Source: Mytilus galloprovincialis
Lineage: Eukaryota; Mollusca; Bivalvia; Mytilida; Mytilidae
Length of the DNA stretch: 64,000 nucleotides
NCBI RefSeq assembly: GCF_965363235.1
Contig: NC_134846.1
Location: 59,323,121 to 59,387,120 of the forward strand
Direction: 5' to 3'
This document shows positions 53,620-64,000 of this stretch, in pieces. Positions within the stretch are counted from its first letter, which is position 1; each line of letters starts with the position of its first letter. The position numbers were made by a program, and so were the translations under genes. The notes below the pieces were generated by a model that was given only the letters and a program-made list of their open reading frames with translations, was not told the origin of the DNA and did not search any database.

Positions 53620-54010
53620 AAAATAAACCGGATTGCCAATGCACAAACTATCCACCAAAGTTCAAATAAAATGGATGTTGCAATTAAAGGCAGCCGTACG
53701 ACCTTCAGCAATGAGAAAACCCCTTACTGTAAAGTCGGCTATAAAAGGCCCTGACTAAAAAACTTGAAGAAACAATTCAATCGAGAAATTTAACTGCCTA
53801 ATTCATAAAAAAATAATTTACGAAAACTAATATGATGGACGTGAACCAACGACAACCACTGTCACTAGTCTAAAGGGCCATGACTTCGGATAGGTACATA
53901 AATAATGTCACGGGGTTAAGCATGTTTGTGAGCGCTCACACTCTCCTCTAATATGGGACAGTGGTGTAACAACACAACATAAGAAAAAGGACTGACGAAA
54001 GTTCCTATGA
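53620..54010 (-). mobile_element. tail fragment of the RT-linked repeat
   Basis: Contains GGATTGCCAATGCACAAACT, ACCTTCAGCAATGAGAAAAC, GTCGGCTATAAAAGGCCCTG and GGACAGTGGTGTAAC, in the usual order. Quite diverged. Confidence 0.75.
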
Positions 54011-55134
54011 CAAGGAGCATACTGAGACTGATATGCTCACAACTCCGGCAGTGAAAAGGGTAGATTTCTGGGAAAAGCTTAGGACTATTAATTTATGAAT
54101 GACTCTGAAAAGCTTCTTTCTGTGGGTCATGAATATCTTGACCATAATATTCTAATCAGCAAAACATATCAAAATTCCACTAAAGGCTTTTAATGCATTT
54201 TCCCTGGTAACGGTTGCACGTAGTACAATATACAACTGAATTCACACAGTTTATACCGTTTTTTCGTCATTATCACTAGAAGAGTAACTAAAATATTGTC
54301 TAGTAATCCAACTGTCGAAGCGCATTTCATATGGAATAAGAAGTCGACAGTATATAACGTTATCCCTCTCATAAATGGCAACAAGTGCAATATGAAGTCG
54401 AATATCAGTACACTTGAGAACGTTAACCCCTTGCCACGGTTGAACATGCACATGGCTAATGCCACAACAAACACTTCCTAGGCACAGTGGTAGCTTACGG
54501 TGCAAATTGTTGTCCTTTATTTATGCTCTATTGATATATACAAAGATTTTTTTTTAATTTAATTTGTTGTTTACAAATACCAATATTATGATGTTATCAA
54601 AATATTGTTGAATAACAATTTATGTACTTGTGGTTTCTAATCATAATCTGTTTTAATCCTACGTCTATATGATTAACATGGATCACTCCCGTTATGTGTA
54701 ACATGTCGCTGTAATCAAAACAAGACTTGTAGACCATTAATTCACAGCATGGTGTACTATTCCATAAAAAGAAACAGTAACGTTAATCTGCAGATAAAAG
54801 GAAGGAACCACGGTAGAAAAAAACTAAAATCGAAACTGCCAAAAACCCTTTGACACCTACTAAAAAGTATTGAAATTTCGCTTCAATGACCTGAATTAAT
54901 CTCATATTTTCACATATACTCTTAAAATAGTATGCATGTATATATTATCCCTCATTAAGTCTGTGTAAATCTGCTTCAATAGGGCGAATTGGATTTTAGA
55001 ATTATGACTAAAGCCTTAACATTATAAATGATAATTCACTGAAATGACCTAGGTATATATGAAATTGTCCAAATACTTTATTGAAGTAAATGTGATATAG
55101 GTACATACTATCGGAACATATTAAGAAGAGGAAA

Positions 55135-55176
55135 ATGAAGTTAAAAGAGGTGAAGGATTTTTCAATGGCATTGCAG
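55135..55176 (+). CDS. candidate first coding exon of an unidentified gene
   Basis: ATG followed by 13 more codons (MKLKEVKDFSMALQ) and a consensus donor CAG/GTAATA, with AAAATGA around the start. It ends in phase 0, which matches the candidate exon at 58952. No homologue recognised. So short a stretch could occur by chance. Confidence 0.3.
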
Positions 55177-55765
55177 GTAATATTCTTATATCTTATATAC
55201 ATTAATTAACCTTTTAAATTGCCAAATCATTTTAATAACTGCAAACGCTTCAAATGAATTCAGTTTCACGAATAGCTTTCTTAGCTTGTGCCCCTCCAAA
55301 AAAGGACATCTGACTAAACTTTACTTATATTAAGTTGATCTTCAATTGATGAAACAGCAAGTGCTGTTGATAAAAATCAAATCTAAAAATCCTCACGATT
55401 GAGAAGGATGTGGTTAAGGGTACAAATACAAGACGAATTAACAGGAGAAATTCTGAAGATATAGAAAAAAACGCTTTAAAGAAGTGGGGCGAAAGCTAAC
55501 AGAGGGAACTTCAAACCCATAAGTCGAAAATAAACTGACAACGACATGGCTAAAAAAGAAAAGACAAACAGACAAATAAAGGTTCACAAGACACAACATA
55601 TACAACTAAAGACTGCCAAACACGAACCTCACAAAAAACTGGAAGTGATATCAGGTGCTCTGGAAGGATAAGCAGATCCCGCTCGAAATGTGGCATCTGT
55701 CGTGTTGCTTGTGTTATTATGTTCTCATCAGTGAATTAAAATGCACCTTGCTGAAATTATTTATC

Positions 55766-55905
55766 AAAGGTACCAGGATTATAATTTAATACGCCAGACG
55801 CGCGTTTCGTCTACTTAAGACTGAACCAGTGACGCTCAGATCAAAATAGTTATAAAGCCAAAGAAGTACAAAGTTGAAGAGCAATGAGGACCCAAAATTC
55901 CAAAA
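55766..55905 (-). repeat. GACGAAACG-type conserved repeat, reverse copy
   Basis: Reverse complement of the repeat at 41734-41878: GTACCAGGATTATAATTTA, CGCCAGACGCGCGTTTCGTC and ATAGTTATAAAGCCAAA. Confidence 0.8.
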
Positions 55906-55952
55906 AGTTGTTCTAAATACGGCTAAGGGAAGTTCAAGATGATCTGATCACC

Positions 55953-55990
55953 GACAAAACAAAAACAAACAAAACAAAACAAAACAAAAC
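55953..55990. repeat. (AAAAC)n microsatellite
   Basis: About seven AAAAC units with minor breaks. Confidence 0.9.
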
Positions 55991-56149
55991 CCAATAAAAT
56001 ATAGTGTATACACTAAGCAGCCGCTACTCATAACATTAAGGACAGCCGCAATATATAATAATGCATATATTTGCACCTGTCAGGAATCTGATGTTCAGTG
56101 GTTGTCGTCTGCTTATGTGGTTTATAAGTGTTTCTCGTTTTTCGTTTTT

Positions 56150-56870
56150 ATACGCCCGTCAAAATTTTGACGGGACGTATTATGGTATACAAATTTCCGG
56201 TGTCCGTCCGTCTGTCCGTCTCTCCGTTCGTCCGTCTGTCCGGCGTATGTCGCACCGTAACTTGAGAACGACTTATCCAAATTTCATGAAACTAAATATA
56301 GTTGTTTCTTATGATGGTCAAATGATCTGTATATTTTTTGGTGAAAATAAAATTAAAACTTTTTGAGTTACGGCACTTTGTAACTAAAACAGGAGTGTGT
56401 TTTTTTTTCACATGTCGCACTGTATCTCAAAAACGATTTTTGATTATTGCTTAAAACTTTACACACTTCTTAGTTATATTAATCTTAAGATCTGTATACT
56501 TTTTGGTGATGATTCAAAATTTCATTTTTAAGTTATTGAGTATTTTGTAAAAAAGGGGGAGGTTTTTTTTACATGTCGCGCCGTATCTCAAAAATGATTT
56601 ATGGTTATTGCTCAAAACTTTGCACACTTCTTTGTTATATCAATCTTAAGATCTGTATACTTTTTGGTGATGATTCAAAATTTTATTTTTGAGTTATTGA
56701 GTATTTTGTAAAAAAAGAGGAGGTTTTTTTTTTACATGTCGCGCCGTATTTCAAAAACAATTTATGATTATTGCTTAAAACTTTACACACTTCTTTGTTA
56801 TATTAATCTAAAGATCTGTATACTTTTTGGTCTCATTGGCACTCATACCACATCTTCCTATATATCTATA
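56150..56870 (+). repeat. hairpin-headed repeat (ATACG-CCCGTC/GACGGG-ACGTAT)
   Basis: The head is a near-perfect stem at 56150-56180, followed by TCCGTCCGTCTGTCCGTC and a phrase ending ACATGTCGC. Three internal units of about 163 bp, each with ACATGTCGC and TCTGTATACTTTTTGG, follow. It runs into a tail-repeat end (TCTCATTGGCACTCATACCA at 56830). Non-coding. Confidence 0.75.
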
Positions 56871-56937
56871 TATGACTTCGTTGTGGATTTTTAGCAGGTT
56901 TTTTTTGGTAAATAATTACATTAGATGTATGTATCAT

Positions 56938-57290
56938 TATAATACTGTATTCTGATTGGCTAACTGCACATTACGTGTTATTCCGTAAGCAGTTGCATTG
57001 CTCAATACAACCGTTTTCATTCATGATAACACGTGGTCCAACAATAAAGTGCACAGGTGAATTAAATAAAAAAATATATAAAATTCGTGTTTTCATGATC
57101 ATAGCTAAAAAATGTAATTATAAGTATTGAATGCTCCTTTTTGTAACTTTATAGGGTTGTAAAAGCGTTGACCGTGCGCACATTTTTAGAATGAGGCGCT
57201 TCCGCGCTTCATACAAAATGTACTTCGGTCAACGCTTTTACACCCCAATAAATTTACAAAAAGAAGCATTCAATTCTTAAATAATTGCAA
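56938..57290. repeat. foldback element with 50-bp arms
   Basis: The arms 57123-57172 and 57225-57277 are inverted copies (ATTGAATGCTCC.TTTTTGTAA ... GTAAAAGCGTTGACCG), with GGCGCTTCCGCGCTTC in the loop. The transcript of either strand would fold into a long hairpin. The 185 bp before it may belong to the same unit. Confidence 0.75.
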
Positions 57291-57299
57291 GTAAATTAA

Positions 57300-58951
57300 T
57301 GTACTCTATTGTGTAAATCATTTTGTTCCTAGGGTTTGATCAATGTGACCTGTTCATGGTCATTGGCCCATGGAATTACTCACTGTCATTTAATGTTTTC
57401 TCCTTTGTGTTTATCCCTTTTCGTAGGAATTTGGATTTTTTTATGATTAGTTGCTGATCACATATGATGTGTGTACTGATCGACTTGCGTATGACCTATG
57501 GTCATTGGTCTTAGTTAAATTATTATTGAAATTATAGTTTTCCTCTCCGTTTTCAACTTTTGAAGATACTAAGCTACTATATATCTTTTAAACTGTAAAC
57601 AGTAGATCATCTGGTTGACCTACTTATGACATAATACTAGTCTGCTTACTAATAAATTGTCATGAAAAACAAGTTGTTTTCTTTGATTTTATTTTTTTTT
57701 CAAGATGTTGATCTGAATTTTGGTATACAATTATATGATCATTAGATACAGATTATATTAAATGAGTTTCACTTGACATTAACTTGTCTTTTATAGGGCC
57801 AACTAACTCAAACCGTTTCTTTTAAAGCACAGTTTTCTTATCTGTTTTTCAACATGCCATTTGTTATATAACTTTACAATAAGTGTCAAATTTCATACGA
57901 GTTGTGTGCTTATAACTAGCGTTTGTTCAACTAAGAAAATTGCCTTACCTTTCCTTCCCATTTTCTGTTTTCTGTGAAGATATTGAACGGATATTTGATT
58001 ATCAAATTTTCCAATGATTAATTACAAATCAGCTAAAGAGTTTCGTTCTGAATGACTGAAATGTTGGTCCTTTTACTCAAAATCCATGAAAATGACAATT
58101 GGTTCTCTATTTTTATTACAAACCGAGTTCCTATACATCTTACCTATGGATGATGTTCCTAATGACCTACTTATGACCTAATTATGATCCTCAAACAGAA
58201 AACTAATAAAAGTTTCAGTCGTCATCTCCATTAAAAAAGTTTCGTGAAGATAATGAAGTTATTACTGTAATGAGAACTCACCTTTTCACTAAATTGTTTG
58301 TTATGGTTGACCTTTTTGACAAATTACAGCCAAGGAACTTGGAAATTGTCTTCCAAATTATCTTTGATGTCAGTTTTCAGAAGATCTTGAATATAACACG
58401 ATTGTTTGCATCAATACCAAAATTAAAGAATTATTTTGTTCATCTTTATAATGAAATAAACTGGTATAACTGAACTTGTCAAATTCAAACAGTCAAGAGG
58501 TAGGGCCAATTTCTTATGAATTCATTTGACAGCAGAACCTTTCACTAAAATTTCTTCAACTTTTTCTTAAATTCACAATAAGAGTATATATGAAGTACTT
58601 TAATTTAGTGTACATGTATTTCAAGACATTTGCTCAAATTATAAATACCTTTATATAAAATATTCGTTGAGTGTAGGAAATATATATCGAAAAAGACAAA
58701 GAGGGTACATGAACGCTTGATCGAACTCTTGTAGGTAGAAGTTGCTGAAGAAAAGAAAAACAGAAAGTTTATTCTTTTGTCAAAAAACTTTAAACATGAT
58801 CCGTTGTAGAGTACATTGTAATGAAAATCAAAGATCAGTTTACAATTACCACGAAAACATTTTCCATCCTGTTTTCGATAGTTTCCTTAAAAAATAATGT
58901 ATTTTCCGTCTATGTACGAAAATTGTATTTAAAAAAATGGCTATTTTACAG
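57300..58951. other. no gene or known repeat recognised
   Basis: The phrases GACCTATGGTCATTGGTCTT and GACCTACTTATGAC recur loosely, suggesting an old dispersed repeat. Open frames here are short and unsupported. Confidence 0.4.
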
Positions 58952-59047
58952 AACTTAGACCCCACCATCAGCGGAAGTCTAACAGATGACGAGGATGGAG
59001 ATAAAAGAAACAGAGAACATAGTAATCTGGAATTTAGGTCCGCAAGA
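58952..59047 (+). CDS. candidate internal exon of an unidentified gene
   Basis: Preceded by CTATTTTACAG and followed by GTATGT, in phase 0 at both ends. Codes 32 residues: NLDPTISGSLTDDEDG then DKRNREHSNLEFRSAR. The acidic, low-chance composition and the good splice borders favour a real exon, and it joins in frame to the candidate exon at 55135-55176. No family recognised; later exons would lie beyond 59 kb or outside the window. Confidence 0.4.
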
Positions 59048-59558
59048 GTATGTCATTATTTATTTTTTATATACTAGATAAATTTTGTAACAGTTCGATT
59101 TTATTCATCGAGACTCATTGTCCGATGTTATCGTATTCAATACAAAATGACTATACCTAGTACATGGAAGATTGGTCGTGTATTTTTATGATATCGGATT
59201 GTTTAGATGTAAATTTCACTTCTTTTGTTCAATGTGTATGGATTGTACATGAAATCTTAATGAATTGTCCAGAACTTAACCGAAATGAAATGATAAAAGC
59301 TGTAATAAACCTAGTCTGGATGCTTTTGGTCTTTTTAGAACTTGATTTTCATGTCCGGTTTTCTGCTTGGTCACTTCTGTCAAGTTTATTTCAATATCCA
59401 AATGTAACAAGTCTTATTCTGATGAGCAATTAAAACAATTGAAAATTTTTTTTCCAATAAAAAAAACTAACATATAATCGTAAGTGTTGCGATTTTGAGA
59501 ATTTGGTTCTTCGTAAAGATCTGCCATAATAGCCACTGTTAAATGTATTCGTTACTCT

Positions 59559-60032
59559 TTAAGGTATAGAACCACTAATTAAGGCCCGGTCGCAAAGAAG
59601 ATACAAAAGTAGTACATATTTTAAACAAAATAGTACCTACGCATAGCTGTACCTTTGTTAATAGGGGGAATATTTGGGTCATTTTTGTATCAATTGAAAG
59701 CTTGGGGACTTGGGATCACTGCAGAACCCTTGTTAAAAGTTTTTCTTGAATATTAAAGAAGTATATGAAATTTTAATAGGAGGGCAAATTTGGCCTGTTG
59801 TTCAGATCAGAAGTTCCGGTTTTTGTACTATCAAACTTCGGGAAACCGGACGCTCTAATATGCAATTAAAGGTATGTTGATTCTTTCAGCACAAGTCAGG
59901 ATAAGGTACAGTTTTGACATGAAATAATTGCCACTTTATTTGAACTTAAGACAAAGTAGCAATAAATGCTTGAAATTGCAGAATTTAAAATAGAAAGCAT
60001 TGGGGCTATGAATTAGTGGTTTTATACCTTAA
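59559..60032. mobile_element. TTAA-flanked miniature element, 474 bp
   Basis: The left end TTAAGGTATAGAACCACTAA and the right end (complement) TTAAGGTATAAAACCACTAA differ at one position, and the match runs on through TT. Non-coding. Confidence 0.88.
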
Positions 60033-61150
60033 ACTCTTGTCGATTTTGGTGTTTGACATATTGTAAGGACACCTGTCTTTTGGTAAAGATTGTTTGTAGA
60101 ACTTTAAGTCATTTGGTTTTCATTGTATAGGTTAGTCACTTCTTGTAATGGTTCGGTTGTGATATAGAGATGTGCGTCACATCCTCTCGTTCGCTGAGTA
60201 TGCTTGTAAAAAGTTTCAAGATGTGACTCGCAGCCGAAATTATACAATATATCTTTTTATACAGAAACCTGATAAAAGGTTATTATCGTTCTACGAAGCT
60301 TTTTTGTTTGTATTTCAGCTGCTCAATTGGCAATTTTTTCCTAAATATATTAGGGCGATTTCAAAGCAGTTTTTGTGCCATCTGTTCACAATTCTACCCG
60401 CGTAGCAAAGCTTCTTCGAGGTTTTAAGCTGCATTTTTGTCTGTAAATTTAGAGTATTTACATTGTCTTCTTCGGCATTTTTTTCATAATTAGATGACTT
60501 TCTGATTCTATGGATATACAAATTTACATATTGATCAGTCTTCAGTTTACTATTCTGTTTAGGAAACTATAAATGACACTTCGACAATAACATTCCACTT
60601 TAATACGGATCTAGACACCGTTCGTGAACACAGATCGTTGAAAATTGCATTGCATTGCCTCTATTTCATTACATATATATATATATATACAATGGTGAAC
60701 TGAATTGATTCGAGTACACACTTACATTGCATTTAATTGAAATGAAATTTCTTGGTTTCTTCAGATCACAATAAACTTCATTTCAAATAGTTTTTCCAAG
60801 TGCATTTAATTGAATGTAAATTGTATAAGGCAAATCATATTTGACATGAAAGGTCTTTATCAAAATTCTACTTATCGACATTTTTTTGTAGTAGAAGTTT
60901 TTTTTGTATTTTTGAAGTACCAGTGTTATTGGCTTGTCAATATTTCATTGAATAAAATAATAAGTAATCAATTTACAATTTACAGTTTTTGAAGCGTAAA
61001 ATTATTTTAAAATTCTAGCTATGGAGTCTCTTTTCAGTGGTTTTAAATTACTGATATGAATCAGACTTTTTTAGTGTTGTATCATTCTCCTTTCTTGCAA
61101 CTTTCAATAATTGCCACGTTCAATGACTGAAGCGTAGAATGTTTAATGAA
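60033..61150. other. no gene seen
   Basis: AT-rich, with a short (TA)n run near 60675. No recognised repeat. Confidence 0.4.
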
Positions 61151-61153
61151 ATA

Positions 61154-61278
61154 TTATTAGTTACATAGTGTGCTAGTGACCTAATACGGTATAAATGGGG
61201 TCAGTAAATTCCCCATATGGAATTTACTGACCCACTATATACCGTATAAGGTCACTAGCACACTATGTAACGAATTAA
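61154..61278. repeat. 125-bp near-perfect palindrome
   Basis: The arms are GTTACATAGTGTGCTAGTGA, then CCTAATACGGTATA, then GGGTCAGTAAATTCC, mirrored around CCATATGG at about 61216 with very few mismatches. Looks like a foldback miniature element. Confidence 0.88.
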
Positions 61279-61514
61279 TCTTACCGACTATCTTTAGTGG
61301 GAAATTTAGACTAGTGACCTATCAAAATGATCAAGCCTAGTCTTCAATACTGTTAGCATTTAAAAACTACTTTCATTGATCCTATAAAAACAGATGCCAG
61401 CAATAACAACTTAATAGGTTTAAAAATGTGTTTTATGAATTCATTTCAATCTTAATCATCAATTTCTTCGTCTGTTGAAACCTTTAAGATTTTTTCTCAG
61501 TACCGTTTTGTTTC

Positions 61515-61658
61515 TATAAAGGGACGCAACACCACTACTAACCGTGTATGAAATAAGCCCCGCCTCCCTTCTTACCTAATATGGAATATAAAGGGACGTA
61601 ACTCCACTACTAACCGTGTATGAAATAAGCCCCGCCTCCCTACTAACCTAATATCAAA
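61515..61658. repeat. 72-bp tandem duplication with GC-box-like core
   Basis: Two copies starting TATAAAGGGACG at 61515 and 61587, each with CTACTAACCGTGTATGAAAT and AAGCCCCGCCTCCCT. Confidence 0.9.
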
Positions 61659-61877
61659 TATACACCGTCTCCACGTGGACGCTTTTAACCAATCATATTC
61701 CTAGAAATGTATAGGAGGTAAGATAATGTCATATCCAATTAAAAAGCAGAAAAAAGTATACTCATTTCCCTCGCTCACGTTCAGATACCAGTGAGCTGTA
61801 ATGTTATAGTTTATGTCGGAATTTCTCCACCACACCAGCTTGTTAAAAGCCTTTTTCTTAGTTTACTATTAGAACAC

Positions 61878-62460
61878 ACCCGTGATATCACGGGTCCGGG
61901 ACTGAATTAAAGTATATAACTGTGCGTAAGCCTTATTAAAGTATTGGTATTGTCATCTGATAAAGTCATGCCGATTCTAATATGCACAGATTCGCTGTTT
62001 TACGCCATGCCGGCTAACAAATTAAAAACTGTACCTATACGCCGTTTAGATATTTAGTATTCGTATTGTCATCTTAGAAATCCTAGAAAGTCATACTGAT
62101 TAAAATACTACAATAGGGAACAATGTGACAATGATTGAATTTATTAGTGTCAATCCTGTGATTATAATCCGTGTATATAGCAAAATCCTAAATACACCGT
62201 TTGGTGGTGCTCCTGTCAGATGCGAAACGAATAGATAAGTTAATAGTTATCAGGTGAATACACTATTGGTATTGGTATCGGATTCGACATGGAACTTGTT
62301 AATTATTGGCAATATTAATTATGTGGAAAACAAAAGGGTCTGTAGTGGTGTAATTTTTAATCAACACTATTGTCCTATATTAGCTATATATAAAGTTGAA
62401 TTCTTTGATTTGTCGTTTTTGCCCCATGACGGCTGACAAATTGGACCTCGTTATTTTGAA
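61878..62460 (+). repeat. hairpin-headed repeat (ACCCGTGATATCACGGGT)
   Basis: Starts with a perfect 18-bp palindrome at 61878-61895, then text in which GTATTGTCATCT occurs twice and GCCATG.CGGCT(A/G)ACAAATT twice, so it holds two diverged internal units. Non-coding. Confidence 0.5.
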
Positions 62461-62639
62461 ATTATAGATAGAGACGACAGAAGAACTAGACACAAGTAAT
62501 TTTGCCTTCGAATAACCTGAAGTGTATATTATTATACTTGAGTGATATATTCTGGATAATCCTGCAATTTGATTGGTGATTTTGGCAAGGTATAAGTGCC
62601 CATATAAACCATGTGAACAAATACAAAGATAAGAATAAC

Positions 62640-63136
62640 TAGAATTGCCATTGCGAGCAATAGCGGATGTCACCCTGGTCCGCCAATTGCCACTAAGTGG
62701 CAGCCATTTCGAAAAAAAATAACATTGAATTAACATATTAACTTCACAATACATCATTCTGCTAAGTTTCAGAAAGTATAAAGTATTTTACAAATTTTCA
62801 TGTTTGTACTGTTTCTATGGCAACGACAGCCATTTTGAAAATACCAAAGTTGGATTGCAAGTTTTCGCATGCCAAGTCACATTTCCATAAAGTTTCATTC
62901 ATTTTGGAACACTTTCCGATTTTTCACATTATTTCTGTTTCCATGACAACGGCAGCCATCTTGGAAATGACAACCCCCCGATTGCACATCTGGACATGAG
63001 GGTTAACATAATGGTGAAGTTCTATCACCATTGGTCCAAGCAATTCCGAGAAATAGTCTGGACAAATTGAAAAAAGTGTGGAATAAAAAGAATCGTACAA
63101 TAACAATATGTCACCCGACCTCCGTCAGGGTGACAT
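62640..63136 (-). repeat. hairpin-headed repeat, - strand (ATGTCACCC...GGGTGACAT)
   Basis: The head stem is at 63108-63136. To its left are two diverged units of about 125 bp with ATGGCAACGACAGCCATTTT and ATGACAACGGCAGCCATCTT, then GTCACCCTGGTCCGCC. Confidence 0.65.
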
Positions 63137-63279
63137 AATAATTAGTGTTTAAATGTGGTGACTCCAGTAGAATATAATTGTTATTCGGACTTCACGTGTG
63201 TTTTGGGCTTAGATTGGCTTTCACTGAATTCCATATATCAGCTTCGCCTGACAGAAAAATCACAAAAATACTGAACTCC

Positions 63280-63390
63280 GAGGAAAATTCTAAACGGAAA
63301 GTCGCTAATCAAATGGCAAATTCAAAAACACAAACACATCAAACGAATGGACAACGACTGCCATATTCCTGACTTGGTACAGGCATTTTT
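63280..63390 (-). mobile_element. short RT-linked tail fragment
   Basis: Keeps AATGGACAACGACTGCCATA then TTCCTGACTTGGTACAGGC, which matches a block of the longer copies. Confidence 0.55.
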
Positions 63391-64000
63391 GTATGTAGAA
63401 AATGGTGATTATAAAACTCTAACATATAATGTGAGTCCATATTCACTGTGTAAAGATACCGAATAACACAATGTTTCAACCAGGTTTAGAACGACAAGAT
63501 ATTTTGACGTTGATCTTTATGACTAAAGATACCCGTTGAGTAGGATTTTTGATTTACTTGCCAATAGACCTTTTCAACAACTCTCGACACCGACTAATGA
63601 CACCTACAGTTTACAGGTAAAAGGAAGGGGTCGTCTCAAATACCAAAAAAAAACGTCTGATTATCATTACGTATATACATTCGATTTTGGCGTTTATATA
63701 TAGCTACAGAATATATATAAAAAAAGTAAATAAATTTATTTCTCGTATAATATTGATGTTACATGTATTTACACGACATTTCACGTAGAATTGATTTTAA
63801 AATTACTGCAATCATTCCGCATCATGCACGATCAGCTTTCTCTTTGTTTTATAATTAAGCATGCCAATAACGATAAAATTCTGAAAATTTATGAGAACAT
63901 AATTACTGGACTGTCTGTCCGTCTGTTAAACACTTGTTAACACGGTCGAGTTTGTGTTTTACAAAAGAGCTTATCCTTACGCGATGTACATATTGAATTT
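63391..64000. other. nothing recognised to the end of the window
   Basis: AT-rich, with no coding signal or repeat that I recognise. Confidence 0.4.

Noticed and set aside
59164-59433. Open frame of 89 codons near the candidate exon at 58952
   Set aside because: Hydrophobic, no recognisable domain, and it lies just beyond a good splice donor, so it is probably intronic.
1-64000. tRNA and rRNA genes
   Set aside because: No cloverleaf with proper A and B boxes and no rRNA-like conserved block was recognised on either strand.

Overview
The window looks like nuclear DNA of a marine bivalve, most likely a mussel (Mytilus or close kin). This rests on intron-rich animal genes in AT-rich DNA, conserved animal proteins, and very abundant repeats of kinds I associate with mussel genomes (the AGCTCACC...GTGAGCT repeat, the GGTATGATTGCCAATGAGAC tail repeat, TTAA-flanked miniature elements). 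The species call is from memory of these families, not from a search.

Layout. 1-5.8 kb is AT-rich and gene-free and ends in a good poly(A) signal; it may be the long 3' UTR of a + strand gene lying to the left. 5.9-7.8 kb holds worn repeat fragments. 7.86-12.83 kb is a near full-length LINE on the - strand whose ORF1 and ORF2 share one reading frame, split by a single TAG. 13.6-24.4 kb (- strand) is a six-exon short-chain dehydrogenase of the BDH1/RDH (SDR9C) type, 375 aa, with Phe where the catalytic Tyr belongs. 26.5-46.3 kb (+ strand) is a complete twelve-exon CCZ1 gene, 462 aa, encoding the Mon1-Ccz1 Rab7 activator subunit. The two genes are head to head across 2.1 kb that is itself filled by nested inverted-repeat elements. 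Intron 7 of CCZ1 (6.7 kb) carries a TTAA-bounded unit of about 6 kb with a damaged P2X7 C-terminal (ballast) domain gene on the - strand. 46.6-52 kb is intergenic, with miniature transposons and a 1.8-kb T/G-rich minisatellite. 52.0-52.9 kb is an intronless testis-specific serine/threonine kinase (TSSK-like). 55-64 kb holds two candidate small exons (55135-55176 and 58952-59047, + strand) of an unidentified gene and many foldback or hairpin-ended repeats.

The host genes show no shared pathway: one ketone/retinoid-type SDR, one endosome-maturation factor and one sperm kinase. The richest material is in the repeats: repeat ends lying within about 10 bp of working splice sites, a five-copy array that duplicates a CCZ1 splice donor, reverse-transcriptase remnants directly followed by the widespread tail repeats, and the P2X7-domain cargo candidate. 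I found no rRNA, tRNA or CRISPR array. All exon joins were read by eye from GT/AG signals, reading phase and remembered homologues; none is backed by transcripts.
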